From: Acidovorax sp. 210-6
Lineage (GTDB): Bacteria; Pseudomonadota; Gammaproteobacteria; Burkholderiales; Burkholderiaceae_C
Assembly (NCBI RefSeq): GCF_010020825.1
Contig: NZ_JAACJE010000001.1
Location: 2,170,001 to 2,234,000 of the forward strand
Length of the DNA: 64,000 nt
Reading direction: 5' to 3'
The first letter of the stretch is position 1. Each line of letters opens with the position of its first letter. The notes beneath the pieces are model-generated. The model was not told where the DNA came from. It saw nothing but the letters and a program-made list of their open reading frames with translations, and made no database searches. Positions 21,282 to 31,183 of the stretch are shown here, one piece after another. The translations under genes and the position numbers were made by a program.

Positions 21282-22463
21282 GACGGCGGCCCGTGAGCCG
21301 CCCGGAACGGGCTCTGGCTGCCACACCTCGACCCGGTTGCGCCCGCGCTGCTTGGCCTGGTACATGGCCGCATCCGCACGGTGCAACACCCCTTCGGGGC
21401 TTTCGCCGGCAGCGCACAGGGTCACTCCGACGCTCACTGTGAGCGCGATCGGCCCATGCTCGGTCATCGCGGGGTGCTGCCCCACCAGAGAACACAGGCG
21501 CTCGGCCACGGCCCTGGCACCCTCGCGGGTGGCAAGGGGCAAGGCGATTGCGAACTCCTCGCCACCAAGCCTGCCCATGAGATCCTCCCTGCGCAGGCAA
21601 CTGGCGGCCAGGCCCACGAAGTGGCGTAGCACCTCATCCCCGCACTGGTGGCCCCAGGTGTCGTTGATCTTCTTGAAATGGTCCAGATCGATCACCAGCA
21701 CGGGCAGTTCGGCCCGGCGGCGCCGCGCCTGGCTGATGGCCTTGTCCAGCAACGTCAGAAAGGCGCGCCGGTTGAAGACGCTGGTCAGCGGGTCCATCTC
21801 CGCCAGCCGCCGCAAGGCGCTGTGGGTGAACTCGTTGGCCAGCATCAGAATGCCAAACGCGATCAGCACCAGCGCCATGATCGCCTCCAGGATGACGAAC
21901 TGCGACAGGGCCGGGACCATGTCGGCATCCTGCACGAGCGACATCTGCAACTTGAACAGCAGGGTCCGCAACAGCACAAAAGCGCCATGCGCGCCCATGA
22001 CGATCGCCGTCAGGTAGCGGGCTGGATAGGCCTGCATGCCCCCATGCGCAAGGGTGGCGGCCGACAACCCGTAGAACACGCCAGGCCCAAGGCTCGCGGC
22101 CAGAAAGCGCATGCCCGGATGGGGCTGCACCAGCGTGAAATACAGCGCCATGCCAACCAGTACCGCGATGAACACCACCGCCCGTCCATGGCGGGGCGGC
22201 GGCCGACCCATGTAGGCATGGCAACCCATCAGGCAGAGGTAGCCCGTCAATGACACCGCGCATTGGGTCAGCACGACGGACAGGGCGGGCGGCAGTCGCG
22301 TCCATTGCAGAAAGCTGATGCTGAACAGCAGGCCGAACAGGTACGACAGCGTCCACAGCCGCAGGCCAGGGATCTGCCGGTTGAAGTACCACACTGCAAA
22401 CAGCACTGCGGTGACCATGGCCATGAGGATGGCCGTGAGAGTCAGGAGGGTTGGACTGTGCAC
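21270..22463 (-). CDS. Membrane-bound diguanylate cyclase (GGDEF)
   Basis: A 397-residue protein: an N-terminal region of about seven hydrophobic segments (1-210), possibly a sensory membrane domain, followed by a GGDEF domain (about 222-380). The active-site motif reads GGEEF at 300-304, an accepted active variant, and an RxxD inhibitory site (R291-D294) lies five residues before it, so feedback inhibition by c-di-GMP is likely. It would make c-di-GMP from two GTP. The signal sensed is unknown. The 3' end overlaps the remnant of the decayed codA-like gene on the other strand. Confidence 0.92.
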   Translation of the reverse strand: MHSPTLLTLTAILMAMVTAVLFAVWYFNRQIPGLRLWTLSYLFGLLFSISFLQWTRLPPALSVVLTQCAVSLTGYLCLMGCHAYMGRPPPRHGRAVVFIAVLVGMALYFTLVQPHPGMRFLAASLGPGVFYGLSAATLAHGGMQAYPARYLTAIVMGAHGAFVLLRTLLFKLQMSLVQDADMVPALSQFVILEAIMALVLIAFGILMLANEFTHSALRRLAEMDPLTSVFNRRAFLTLLDKAISQARRRRAELPVLVIDLDHFKKINDTWGHQCGDEVLRHFVGLAASCLRREDLMGRLGGEEFAIALPLATREGARAVAERLCSLVGQHPAMTEHGPIALTVSVGVTLCAAGESPEGVLHRADAAMYQAKQRGRNRVEVWQPEPVPGGSRAAVASP

Positions 22464-22580
22464 TGTGCAGAAACTCTACCGTGGTGCGGTGACCCATGCA
22501 GCGGGTTCAGAATATCCCACGCATCCAGCACCTCCACGAGGCGCGGGGGACCGGCTGACACGGGTTGGATCCAGGCTCCC

Positions 22581-23294
22581 TCAGCCCGCCAGTGCGACGT
22601 ACACGTTCTGCACGTCGTCGTTGGCATCGATGGCGGCGAGAAAGGACTCCACTTCCTCCAGTTGCTCTGCGCTCAGGCTCGCGGGATTGACGGGGTTCTT
22701 GGGCTTGTAGCCCAGCTTTGCCGTCAGTACGGTGAAACCCTGCGCGGGCAGCGCACGGCTGACCAGATCGAGGTCGGTCGGGTCGGTGATGAACAGGGTG
22801 GCGCCCTCCTCGTCCGCTGGCTCGAAATCCTGCGCACCGGCCTCGATGGCAGCCACCTCGGGGTCTGCGCCTGCGGTGGCGGGCTCGGCCTCGATCAGAC
22901 CCACATGGTCAAAGTCCCAGGCCACCGAGCCCGAAGTACCCAGCTGGCCTTTGCGGAACAGCACGCGCATTTCAGGCGCTGTACGGTTCACGTTGTCCGT
23001 CAGGCACTCGACCATCACGGCCACACGGTGCGGCGCGAAGCCTTCGTAGATCACATGCTCGTAGTGCACCGCTTCGGTGCCCGTGCCCGAGCCCTTCTTG
23101 ATGGCACGCTCCAGCGTGTCCTTGGGCATGGAGGCCTTGCGGGCCTGCTCCACCACGAGGCGCAACCGCGAATTCGTGGACGGGTCCGCACCGCCGCGCG
23201 CGGCGACCAGGATTTCCTTGACCAGCTTGCCAAACAGCTTGCCCTTGGCGTCGGCCACCTGTGCCTTGCCTTTTGCCTTCCACTGCGCGCCCAT
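22581..23294 (-). CDS. YebC-family transcriptional regulator, second paralogue
   Basis: A 237-residue YebC/YeeN-type protein beginning [20 protein letters not shown]. This differs from the MAGHSKW start of the canonical copy at the left end of the window but matches the YeeN-like branch. The conserved core ([54 protein letters not shown]) is intact. The family binds DNA and may aid translation of difficult sequences. Start 23294 is chosen because it gives the exact family length; an in-frame upstream extension has no homology. Confidence 0.92.
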   Translation of the reverse strand: MGAQWKAKGKAQVADAKGKLFGKLVKEILVAARGGADPSTNSRLRLVVEQARKASMPKDTLERAIKKGSGTGTEAVHYEHVIYEGFAPHRVAVMVECLTDNVNRTAPEMRVLFRKGQLGTSGSVAWDFDHVGLIEAEPATAGADPEVAAIEAGAQDFEPADEEGATLFITDPTDLDLVSRALPAQGFTVLTAKLGYKPKNPVNPASLSAEQLEEVESFLAAIDANDDVQNVYVALAG

Positions 23295-23507
23295 CTTGCG
23301 TGTTCCTTGGTGTTGTGGCGCGCCAATGTGGCGGGCCGTATCGGAGGATGGGCCACGCACATGCGCGAGACCCAAGGGGTGTGGTTATACACCGGCCAGA
23401 AGCCACGCAGAGCAGGCCAATGCGTGCAAAACCACGCCGATCGCACGGGTGCTGATCCAGGGGAGTCTGGACATCAGAATGGGTGCCGCCGGCCATTATT
23501 GGCAGAA

Positions 23508-23571
23508 CCAAGAAAAAGTGGCTTTAGCGCTCACCCATAAAGCGCAAACAGCTATAAATTTAATAGCAATC
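23508..23571 (-). repeat. Dispersed ~60-bp repeat, copy c
   Basis: Reverse-oriented copy overlapping the stop codon of the kinase gene by two bases. On the minus strand it reads TTGCTATTAAATTTATAGCTG, then TTTGCGCTTTATGGGTGAGC and AAGCCACTTTTTC. The rest of the 275-bp gap up to the YebC-like gene (23295-23507) shows nothing else recognisable. Confidence 0.8.
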
Positions 23572-24895
23572 AAGCCCCATTGATGCCCCGTGGGGCCGCC
23601 ACGATTTCCCATTCCGCCAGTTGCTCGTTGGTGGCAATGAGCCTGCCCACCAGCAGCCGAATGAAAGCCTTGTCAAAGCGCGACTGCAATTCCTCGGACG
23701 CTTCGCGCAGTGCGGGGTTGCGGATCTTGAGCACCAGCACCTCGGTTTCGGCCACTGCCGTGGCGGTGCGGATGCGGTGCTCCGGGCGCAGGTAGGTCAT
23801 CTCGCCCAGCGTCACGCCGGGGTCCAGGGTGCTCAGGTGCCAGCCCTGGCGGCTGACGCTCACCTGCCCTTCGATGAGCACACAGAACGAATCACCCGGC
23901 GTGTTCTCGCGCATCAACACCGTGCCGCGGTCCAGGCGGCGCCACTTGCCCAGGCGCATCAGTTCCCACAGCACGACGTCGTGGAAGTCGTCAAAGAAGG
24001 ACAGCGCGCGCAAGCGGGCAAAGCGTTCGGACTCGGTGTCCTGCGAGCGTTGGCGCGGCAGGCTTTTGCTCAGCGCCATGAGTGACTGGCACCAGTCTTC
24101 CCACTGGAGGTAGCGCTGTTGCGGGTGCTTGGCCAGCGCGCGCAGCAGCCACTGGTCCAGCTCTGTGGGCAATGCGGGCCGCAGCAGGCTGGGCGGCACA
24201 GGCACATCGTTGCCGATGCGGAACATGGTGGCGTAGTCGGTGTCGCCATCGAAGGGGCGGCGGCCCGTCAGCAGCTCATACACCACCACCGCGAGCGAAA
24301 ACATGTCGCTGTGGTGCGTGAGTGGCTCTTCACGCACCTGCTCGGGCGACATGTACGAGGGTGATCCGACCAAGCCGGCGATCTGCGTGGCCTCGCTGCG
24401 CACCGACAGGGCTGCGCCAAAATCCGCCAGCTTGACCTCCCCCTCCTCGGACAACAGGATGTTGGCGGGCTTGATGTCACGGTGCACCAGACCCTGGCGC
24501 TGGGCATGCTCCAGCGCCTGGCCACATTTGAAGGCGATGTCCAGCACCTGGGCCACGGGCAGCAGGCTGTCGGCCTTGGCAAAGTCCGACAAGGGGCGGC
24601 CCTGCACATATTCCAGCACCAAGTAGGGCGGAACGGCCTCTTCGTCGGCATCCAACAAGCGCACGATGTGCGGGTGACGCAGGCGTCCGGCCAGCATGGC
24701 CTCGTTGCGCAGCAGGCGGCGGTAGCGCTGGGCCTGCGCCGGATCGGCCAGCAGGTGGGCATGCATCTGCTTGATGGCCACCTGCTTGCCCCGAAAGCCG
24801 TCCAGCCCCAGGTACACCACGCCGCTGGCACCGCGACCGATTTCGCGTTCGATGCGGTATTTTCCAATGCTGGCGGGTGGTGGGGCTTCAGGCAT
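23570..24895 (-). CDS. Ser/Thr protein kinase fused to cyclic-nucleotide-binding domain
   Basis: A 441-residue cytosolic protein with an N-terminal Hanks-type kinase (about 12-275) and a C-terminal cNMP-binding/CRP-like sensor domain (about 300-420), with no transmembrane helix. The kinase is complete: glycine loop GRGASG 20-25, K42, catalytic loop HRDIKPANILL from 138, DFG 158-160, and SPSYMSPEQ in the activation segment. In the second domain, PGDSFCVLIEGQVSV and the GVTLGEMTYL segment resemble the cNMP pocket, though the canonical R of the phosphate-binding cassette is not obvious, so nucleotide binding is uncertain. It starts 9 bp after the sbcB stop on the same strand. Substrates are unknown. 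Confidence 0.9.
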   Translation of the reverse strand: MPEAPPPASIGKYRIEREIGRGASGVVYLGLDGFRGKQVAIKQMHAHLLADPAQAQRYRRLLRNEAMLAGRLRHPHIVRLLDADEEAVPPYLVLEYVQGRPLSDFAKADSLLPVAQVLDIAFKCGQALEHAQRQGLVHRDIKPANILLSEEGEVKLADFGAALSVRSEATQIAGLVGSPSYMSPEQVREEPLTHHSDMFSLAVVVYELLTGRRPFDGDTDYATMFRIGNDVPVPPSLLRPALPTELDQWLLRALAKHPQQRYLQWEDWCQSLMALSKSLPRQRSQDTESERFARLRALSFFDDFHDVVLWELMRLGKWRRLDRGTVLMRENTPGDSFCVLIEGQVSVSRQGWHLSTLDPGVTLGEMTYLRPEHRIRTATAVAETEVLVLKIRNPALREASEELQSRFDKAFIRLLVGRLIATNEQLAEWEIVAAPRGINGA

Positions 24896-24904
24896 GGTGC
24901 CGGC

Positions 24905-26347
24905 TCAATGTTCGGGGACGATGGCCTCGGCCCAATCGTACAGGGCACCCAGAATCTCCTCGGCGCGCTCGTCGGCGGTCTCGGAGAGTTGGTCGATCTC
25001 GGCAAAAAACTGGTCCACGGTCCGCATGCCGCCCTGCCCTTCCAGCAGCCGGGCTGCGCGGTGCGCTTCCCAGCGTTGCGCCTCCTCGGGCGTCAAGGTA
25101 TCGGGAAACGAGCGCGCGCGGTAACGCCAGAGCAACTCGTCCAGCCGTGGATCGTCGAAACCCGTGCGTGCACGGGCAAGCTGCTCGCCCGACAGGGTGC
25201 GCAGCTCGTTGAGGCGACGGCGGTCGTTGTTGCCCACGAAGCCGCCGTACAAGTCCTGCTCCACATCGGGCGCGGGTTCGGGCGGGCGGGCAAACACCGC
25301 GGGCCAGATGGCACTCATGTCCGGCAGCGCGCGCGCCACCTCGGCGTGCGCTGCCGCCAGGGCCAGGTCGATGCCCCAGCGCTGCGCCAGCGCAGGCGTG
25401 AGCGTGTTCACATTGCCCACCACCATGGGTGATTTGTTCAGGTGCACGGTCTTGATGGGCAGGCGCGTGACGCCTTCGGGCAGGTCGGCCGTGCGCGTGA
25501 ACATGCGCAAACGCAGTTGCTCCACATCCAGCAGGGCCAGTTCACGCGGGTCATGCGCAAGGTCCCAGGCGATGATCTCGTTCTTGTTCGTGGGATGGCT
25601 GGCCAGCGGCCACATCACGGCCAAACAGCCGCGTTCGGCAGGGAACATGCCCGACACGTGCAGAAAGGGCCGCGCCGTCTGCGCCGTGGCGGGCAGGCGC
25701 AGCTCGGCAGCCACGCGGTCCTTCTTGTGCAGGCCGAAGGCGAAATCGAACAGCCGGGGGTTGTGCTGGCGCAGCAACCGCGCCAGCGCGATGGTGGCTC
25801 GCACATCCGACAGCGCATCGTGCGCGGCCTCGTGCTGCAGGCCGTTGGCCTTCGTCAGGTGTTCCAGCTTGAAGCTCTGCGAGCCGTCTTCTTTGGTCGG
25901 CCAGACAATGCCGTCGGGCCGCAGCGCATAGGCCAGGCGCACCACGTCGAGCAAGTCCCAGCGGCCACATTGGTTCTGCCACTCGCGCGCATAGGGGTCG
26001 ATGAGGTTGCGCCAGAACATGAAGCGCGTGATTTCATCGTCGAACCGGATGGTGTTGTAGCCCACGCCAATGGTGCCGGGCTGCGCCATTTCGTCGGCGA
26101 TTTTCTGCGCAAATTCACGCTCGGGCAGGCCCCGCTCCCAGGCCTGCTGGGGGGTGATGCCGGTGATCAGACAGGACGTGGGATCGGGCAGATAGTCGTT
26201 GGCCGGCTGGCAATACCACATGAGGGGTTCGCCGATTTCGTTGAGTTGCGCATCGGTGCGAACAGCCGCAAACTGCGCCGGTCGATCACGCCGGGTGTCT
26301 GCCCCGAAGGTCTCGTAGTCGTGCCAGAGAAAGGTGTGCGAATCCAT
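24905..26347 (-). CDS. sbcB: Exodeoxyribonuclease I
   Basis: A 480-residue 3'-5' single-strand DNA exonuclease (E. coli ExoI is 475 aa) acting in mismatch repair and recombination. The DEDD exonuclease domain starts HDYETFGAD (D10, E12), with further acidic motifs at GYNTIRFDDEITR and AAHDALSDVRATI. The ExoI C-terminal SH3-like and helical regions follow, including the SMxSIW-like DMSAIWPAVF. ATG 26347 gives the normal N-terminus; a much longer frame upstream crosses the ompA terminator and is rejected. The downstream kinase gene is 9 bp away. Confidence 0.96.
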   Translation of the reverse strand: MDSHTFLWHDYETFGADTRRDRPAQFAAVRTDAQLNEIGEPLMWYCQPANDYLPDPTSCLITGITPQQAWERGLPEREFAQKIADEMAQPGTIGVGYNTIRFDDEITRFMFWRNLIDPYAREWQNQCGRWDLLDVVRLAYALRPDGIVWPTKEDGSQSFKLEHLTKANGLQHEAAHDALSDVRATIALARLLRQHNPRLFDFAFGLHKKDRVAAELRLPATAQTARPFLHVSGMFPAERGCLAVMWPLASHPTNKNEIIAWDLAHDPRELALLDVEQLRLRMFTRTADLPEGVTRLPIKTVHLNKSPMVVGNVNTLTPALAQRWGIDLALAAAHAEVARALPDMSAIWPAVFARPPEPAPDVEQDLYGGFVGNNDRRRLNELRTLSGEQLARARTGFDDPRLDELLWRYRARSFPDTLTPEEAQRWEAHRAARLLEGQGGMRTVDQFFAEIDQLSETADERAEEILGALYDWAEAIVPEH

Positions 26348-26420
26348 GGAGTTCCAGAAGACAAGGCAACTGCGTGCACTGTAAACCCGGCGAAGCAGCG
26401 CACGGGCCCGGTCGAAAAAC

Positions 26421-26446
26421 AAAAAGCCCCGCAAGCGGGGCTTTTT
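26421..26446 (-). terminator. Rho-independent terminator of the OmpA-like gene
   Basis: AAAAAGCCCCGC and GCGGGGCTTTTT form a 12-bp perfect stem with a 2-base spacer, 22 bases after the OmpA-like stop. Because sbcB starts only 74 bp further on, the terminator separates the two genes. Confidence 0.93.
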
Positions 26447-26468
26447 GAGGTGCGCGTTGCGCAGAAGA

Positions 26469-27104
26469 TCAGTTGGCGCGGGTGCCGACCACTTCGATCT
26501 CAACGCGACGGTTCTTGGCGCGACCTTCCTTGGTCTTGTTGTCGGCCACGGGCTGCTTCTCGCCCTTGCCTTCGGTGTACACGCGGCTCTTGTCGATGCC
26601 CTTGGACACCAGGTAAGCCTTCACGGCTTCGGCGCGGCGGATCGACAGCTTCTGGTTGTAGGCGTCAGAGCCGACGGAGTCGGTGTGACCCACAGCAATG
26701 ATCACTTCCAGGTTGATGGCCTTGACCTTGGAGGCCAGGTCGTCCAGCTTGGCCTTGCCTTCGGGCTTCAGAACAGCCTTGTCGAAGTCGAAGAAAGCGT
26801 CGGCAGCGTAGGTCACCTTGGAAGAGGTGGGCGCAGCGGGCTTGGCAGCAGGTGCAGCGGGAGCTGCAGCGGGAGCTGCAGGCGCAGCAGCCGGAGCGGG
26901 AGCAGGAGCAGCCAGAGCGCCGTCGCAGCCAGGGGCAGCGGTGGCAGGCGTCCAGTTGGCATCGCGCCAGCACAGTTCGTTGGTGCCGTTCTTCCAGACC
27001 AGCTCGTTGGAGCCGTTCTTCCAGTTGTCGATGGTTTGGGCGCCAGCGGCAGTTGCGAGCGCTGCGGAGGCGATGAGCATCGCCACTTTGTTCAGTTTCT
27101 TCAT
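26469..27104 (-). CDS. OmpA-family outer membrane/peptidoglycan-associated protein
   Basis: A 211-residue protein with a signal peptide (1-22, AGA-QTI), a short N-terminal part with two tandem copies of WKNGxNEL(V/C)W, an Ala/Pro-rich linker (about 63-90) and a C-terminal OmpA peptidoglycan-binding domain. The latter has VGHTDSVGSDAYNQKLSIRR and GKGEKQPVADN. There is no eight-strand barrel, so it resembles the short OmpA/Pal-like proteins common in Comamonadaceae. Start 27104 has AGAGGAGA just upstream. Strong RBS and terminator suggest high expression. Divergent from gyrA. Confidence 0.92.
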   Translation of the reverse strand: MKKLNKVAMLIASAALATAAGAQTIDNWKNGSNELVWKNGTNELCWRDANWTPATAAPGCDGALAAPAPAPAAAPAAPAAAPAAPAAKPAAPTSSKVTYAADAFFDFDKAVLKPEGKAKLDDLASKVKAINLEVIIAVGHTDSVGSDAYNQKLSIRRAEAVKAYLVSKGIDKSRVYTEGKGEKQPVADNKTKEGRAKNRRVEIEVVGTRAN

Positions 27105-27265
27105 GGTTCTCCTCTTGGGGAAAAAGGCGCAGCAGCAGCGCTGCGTGATCGGACGCAATTGGCATCAATCACCAAAAACGTTCGATCGATTGTGCCATAG
27201 CCGTGCTTTACTCGTGGCACAAGGCACCCGGAAGGCGTTCCACCCCTCCGGATTCGCCCCAGGAT

Positions 27266-27300
27266 GTTGCTCAACAGCAACAGGCGCTTGCGCCTAAAAT
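27266..27300 (+). promoter_or_regulatory. Paired hairpins and -10-like element before gyrA
   Basis: Two adjacent small inverted repeats (GTTGCT-CAAC-AGCAAC and AGGCGC-TT-GCGCCT) end in TAAAAT at 27295-27300, 36 bp before the gyrA start. TAAAAT is a plausible -10, but no well-spaced -35 was found. It could be the promoter or a supercoiling-responsive element. Weak evidence. Confidence 0.3.
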
Positions 27301-27335
27301 GGGTGCCCCTAGCCTTAGCCTCGACTGCCGCACCC

Positions 27336-29972
27336 ATGACCCAGTTCGCCAAAGAGACCCTGCCCATCAGCCTGGAAGAGGAGATGCGCCGCAGTTACCT
27401 GGATTACGCCATGAGCGTGATCGTGGGCCGGGCGCTGCCCGATGCGCGCGATGGCCTCAAGCCCGTGCACCGGCGGGTGTTGTTTGCCATGCACGAGCTG
27501 GGCAACGACTGGAATCGGGCGTACAAGAAATCGGCCCGTATCGTCGGTGACGTGATCGGTAAGTACCACCCGCACGGCGACAGCGCGGTGTACGACACCA
27601 TTGTGCGCATGGCACAGGATTTCTCGCTGCGCCACATGCTGGTGGACGGTCAAGGCAACTTCGGTTCGGTCGATGGCGACAGCGCCGCAGCCATGCGTTA
27701 CACCGAAATCCGCCTGTCGAAAATTGCCCATGAAATGCTGGCCGACATCGACAAGGAAACCGTCGATTTCGGCCCCAACTACGACGGCAGCGAGAAGGAG
27801 CCCCTGGTGCTGCCCACGCGCCTGCCCAACCTGCTGGTCAATGGCAGCGCAGGCATTGCCGTGGGCATGGCCACCAACATTCCTCCGCACAACCTGAACG
27901 AGGTGGTGGACGCCTGCTTGCACCTGCTGCGCAACCCACAGGCCAGCATTGACGAGTTGATGGAAATCATCCCGGCGCCGGATTTCCCCACGGCTGGCAT
28001 CATTTATGGTATTCAGGGCGTCAAGGAAGGCTACCGCACCGGCCGCGGCAAGGTGGTGATGCGCGCCAAGTGCCACTTTGAGGACATCGACCGGGGCCAG
28101 CGCCAGGCCATCATCGTGGACGAGCTGCCCTACCAGGTCAACAAGAAGACGCTGCAGGAGCGCATGGCCGAGCTGGTGCACGAGAAGAAGATCGAGGGCA
28201 TCAGCCACATCCAGGATGAGTCCGACAAATCGGGCATGCGCCTGGTGATCGAGCTCAAGCGCGGCGAGGTGCCCGAGGTGGTGCTCAACAACCTGTACAA
28301 GCAGACGCAGTTGCAGGACACCTTTGGCATCAACATGGTGGCCCTGATCGACGGCCAACCACGCCTGTGCAACCTCAAGGACCTGGTCGAAGTCTTCCTG
28401 CAGCACCGCCGCGAAGTGGTCACCCGCCGCACCGTGTTCGAGCTGCGCAAGGCGCGCGACCGTGGCCATGTGCTTGAAGGCCTGGCCGTGGCCCTGGCCA
28501 ACATTGACGACTTCATCGCCATCATCCGTAACGCGCCCACACCGCCTGTGGCCAAGGCCGAGCTGATGGCCCGCCCCTGGGACAGCAAACTGGTGCGCGA
28601 GATGCTGACGCGCACGCGCGCAGACGGTGGCGTGGTCAATGCCGACGACTACCGTCCCGAAGGCCTGGAACGCGAATTCGGCCTGCTGCAGGACGGCCTG
28701 TACCGCCTGTCGGAAACCCAGGCGCAAGAAATTCTGCAAATGCGTCTGCAGCGCCTCACCGGGCTGGAGCAGGACAAGATCGTCGCCGAGTACAAGGACA
28801 TCATGGCGCACATCGAGGACTTGCTGGACATCCTGGCCAAGCCCGAGCGCGTCTCCACCATCATCAGCGACGAGCTGACCAGCCTGCAGCAGGAATTCGG
28901 CCAGACCAAGCTGGGCGCGCGCCGCAGCCAGATCGAGCACAGCGCACAAGACCTGTCCACCGAAGACCTGATTGCGCCCACCGACATGGTGGTCACGCTG
29001 AGCCACTCGGGCTACATCAAGAGCCAGCCGCTGAGCGAATACCGCGCGCAAAAGCGCGGCGGGCGCGGCAAGCAGGCCACGGCCACCAAGGAAGACGACT
29101 GGATCGACCAGCTCTTCATCGCCAACACGCACGACTACATCCTGTGCTTCTCCAACCGTGGGCGGCTGTACTGGCTCAAGGTCTGGGAAGTGCCCTCGGG
29201 CTCGCGCGGCTCGCGCGGGCGCCCCATCGTCAACATGTTCCCGCTGCAGGACGGCGAAAAGATCAACGTGGTGCTGCCGCTGACCGGGGACATGCGCAGC
29301 TTCCCGGCCGACCGCTACGTGTTCATGGCGACCAGCATGGGCACGGTCAAGAAGACGGCGCTGGACGAATTCAGCAACCCGCGCAAGGGCGGCATCATTG
29401 CCGTGAACCTGGACGATGGCGACTACCTCATCGGTGCCGCACTCACCGACGGCCAGCATGACGTGATGCTGTTTTCCGACGGCGGCAAGGCCGTGCGCTT
29501 TGACGAAAACGATGTGCGCCCCCTGGGCCGCCAGGCTCGCGGCGTGCGCGGCATGATGCTCGAAGAAGGCCAGAGCGTGATCGCCATGCTGGTGGCTGAA
29601 GACGAGACCCAAAGCGTGCTCACCGCCACCATCAACGGCTACGGCAAGCGCACCAGCATCACCGAATACACGCGCCACGGCCGGGGCACCAAGGGCATGA
29701 TCGCCATCCAGCAAAGCGAGCGCAACGGCAAGGTCGTGGCCGCCACGCTGGTGCATGCCGACGACGAGATCATGCTCATCACCGACAAGGGCGTGCTGGT
29801 GCGCACCCGTGTGAGCGAGATCCGCGAACTGGGCCGTGCCACGCAGGGCGTGACGCTGATCGCGCTGGACGAGGGTGCACAACTCAGCGGCCTGCAGCGC
29901 ATTGTCGAAAACGACGCCAACAACACCGACGCTCCGACGCCCGACGAGGACGCCTCAGCCGCCGAATCCTGA
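27336..29972 (+). CDS. gyrA: DNA gyrase subunit A
   Basis: An 878-residue type II topoisomerase subunit. The breakage-reunion domain contains the quinolone-resistance region [14 protein letters not shown] with S83 and D87, both in the sensitive form by E. coli numbering, and the catalytic Y122 in MRYTEIR. The C-terminal beta-pinwheel carries the GyrA box (QKRGGRGKQ). ATG 27336 gives [17 protein letters not shown]; the 24-residue upstream extension is not family-like. It heads the gyrA-serC-pheA-tyrA supra-operon; the gap to serC is filled by repeat copy d. Confidence 0.98.
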   Translation: MTQFAKETLPISLEEEMRRSYLDYAMSVIVGRALPDARDGLKPVHRRVLFAMHELGNDWNRAYKKSARIVGDVIGKYHPHGDSAVYDTIVRMAQDFSLRHMLVDGQGNFGSVDGDSAAAMRYTEIRLSKIAHEMLADIDKETVDFGPNYDGSEKEPLVLPTRLPNLLVNGSAGIAVGMATNIPPHNLNEVVDACLHLLRNPQASIDELMEIIPAPDFPTAGIIYGIQGVKEGYRTGRGKVVMRAKCHFEDIDRGQRQAIIVDELPYQVNKKTLQERMAELVHEKKIEGISHIQDESDKSGMRLVIELKRGEVPEVVLNNLYKQTQLQDTFGINMVALIDGQPRLCNLKDLVEVFLQHRREVVTRRTVFELRKARDRGHVLEGLAVALANIDDFIAIIRNAPTPPVAKAELMARPWDSKLVREMLTRTRADGGVVNADDYRPEGLEREFGLLQDGLYRLSETQAQEILQMRLQRLTGLEQDKIVAEYKDIMAHIEDLLDILAKPERVSTIISDELTSLQQEFGQTKLGARRSQIEHSAQDLSTEDLIAPTDMVVTLSHSGYIKSQPLSEYRAQKRGGRGKQATATKEDDWIDQLFIANTHDYILCFSNRGRLYWLKVWEVPSGSRGSRGRPIVNMFPLQDGEKINVVLPLTGDMRSFPADRYVFMATSMGTVKKTALDEFSNPRKGGIIAVNLDDGDYLIGAALTDGQHDVMLFSDGGKAVRFDENDVRPLGRQARGVRGMMLEEGQSVIAMLVAEDETQSVLTATINGYGKRTSITEYTRHGRGTKGMIAIQQSERNGKVVAATLVHADDEIMLITDKGVLVRTRVSEIRELGRATQGVTLIALDEGAQLSGLQRIVENDANNTDAPTPDEDASAAES

Positions 29973-29992
29973 TGCCAGGCGCCGCAAGGCGC

Positions 29993-30058
29993 TTTGCTAT
30001 TATTTTTGTAGCTGCTTGCGCTCTATTGATGGGCGCTGAAACCGTTTTTTATTCAAAC
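29993..30058 (+). repeat. Dispersed ~60-bp repeat, copy d
   Basis: Fills nearly the whole gap between gyrA and serC, ending at the base before the last two bases preceding the serC ATG. It reads TTTGCTATTATTTTTGTAGC, then TGCTTGCGCTCTATTGATGG and GCGCTGAAACCGTTTTTTATT. It leaves no ordinary ribosome-binding site for serC. Confidence 0.85.
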
Positions 30059-30059
30059 C

Positions 30060-31169
30060 ATGCAACGCCCCTACAACTTCTCTGCCGGCCCGGCTGCCAT
30101 TCCTGCCGAAGTTCTGGAACAGGCCGCCGCCGAAATGCTGGACTGGCATGGCAGCGGCATGGGCGTGATGGAGATGAGCCACCGGGGCAAGGAATTCATC
30201 TCCATCTGCGAACAGGCCGAGGCCGACCTGCGCGAGCTGCTGGCCATCCCGCCGCAGTTCCAGGTGTTGTTCATGCAAGGCGGTGGCCTGGCCGAAAACG
30301 CCATCGTGCCGCTGAACCTCTCCCGGGCCGGGACGGTCGATTTCGTGGTGACCGGCGGCTGGAGCCAGAAGTCGGCCAAGGAGGCGCGCAAGTACGCCGC
30401 CGAGGTGAACGTGGTGGCCACCAGCGAGGACAGCCAGTTCACCACCCTGCCCGCCCCGGCGCAGTGGCAGCTGAGCAAGGGCGCTAGCTACCTGCACCTG
30501 TGCAGCAACGAAACCATCCACGGCATCGAGTTCCATGAACTGCCCGACCTGAAGGCCCTGGGCTCAGACGCGCCGCTGGTCATCGATTTCTCCTCCCACG
30601 TCGCCTCGCGCAGCGTGGACTGGTCGCGCGTGGGCCTGGCCTTTGGCGGCGCGCAAAAAAACCTGGGCCCGGCGGGCCTGACGCTGGTCGTGGTGCGCGA
30701 GGATTTGCTGGGCCACGCCCTGCCCATCTGCCCCAGCGCGTTCAACTACCAGACGGTGGCCGAGAACCGCTCCATGTACAACACGCCGCCCACCTGGGGC
30801 ATCTACATCGCGGGCCTGACCTTCCAGTGGCTCAAGCGCCAGCGCGAAGGCAGTCTCAGCGGCATTGCCGCCATCGAGCAGCGCAACATCGCCAAGGCGC
30901 AGATGCTGTACGACACCATCGACCAATCCGCGTTTTACTTGAACAAAGTGGCTGCCCACTGCCGTTCGCGCATGAACGTACCCTTCTTCCTGCGTGACGA
31001 ATCGCGCAACGATGCCTTCCTGGCCGGCGCCAAAGAGCGCGGCCTGCTGCAACTCAAGGGCCACAAGTCCGTGGGCGGCATGCGCGCCAGCATCTACAAC
31101 GCCATGCCCATCGCAGGCGTGCAGGCGCTGGTGGACTACATGCGAGAATTCGAGCAGCGCCACGCCTGA
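30060..31169 (+). CDS. serC: Phosphoserine aminotransferase
   Basis: A 369-residue PLP enzyme of serine and pyridoxine synthesis (3-phosphohydroxypyruvate + Glu to phosphoserine + 2-oxoglutarate). Starts [15 protein letters not shown], as family members do; the Schiff-base lysine is K200 in [11 protein letters not shown], and the [16 protein letters not shown] region is conserved. There is no Shine-Dalgarno sequence because a dispersed repeat abuts the start, so translation may depend on readthrough from gyrA or a leader structure. pheA begins 14 bp downstream. Confidence 0.97.
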   Translation: MQRPYNFSAGPAAIPAEVLEQAAAEMLDWHGSGMGVMEMSHRGKEFISICEQAEADLRELLAIPPQFQVLFMQGGGLAENAIVPLNLSRAGTVDFVVTGGWSQKSAKEARKYAAEVNVVATSEDSQFTTLPAPAQWQLSKGASYLHLCSNETIHGIEFHELPDLKALGSDAPLVIDFSSHVASRSVDWSRVGLAFGGAQKNLGPAGLTLVVVREDLLGHALPICPSAFNYQTVAENRSMYNTPPTWGIYIAGLTFQWLKRQREGSLSGIAAIEQRNIAKAQMLYDTIDQSAFYLNKVAAHCRSRMNVPFFLRDESRNDAFLAGAKERGLLQLKGHKSVGGMRASIYNAMPIAGVQALVDYMREFEQRHA

Positions 31170-31183
31170 GCCGCGCCCCACCC

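Noticed and set aside
27315-29882. An 855-codon open frame on the minus strand opposite gyrA
   Set aside because: A high-GC shadow of gyrA; His/Val/Leu/Gln-rich translation without motifs, no ribosome-binding site, and gyrA is certain.
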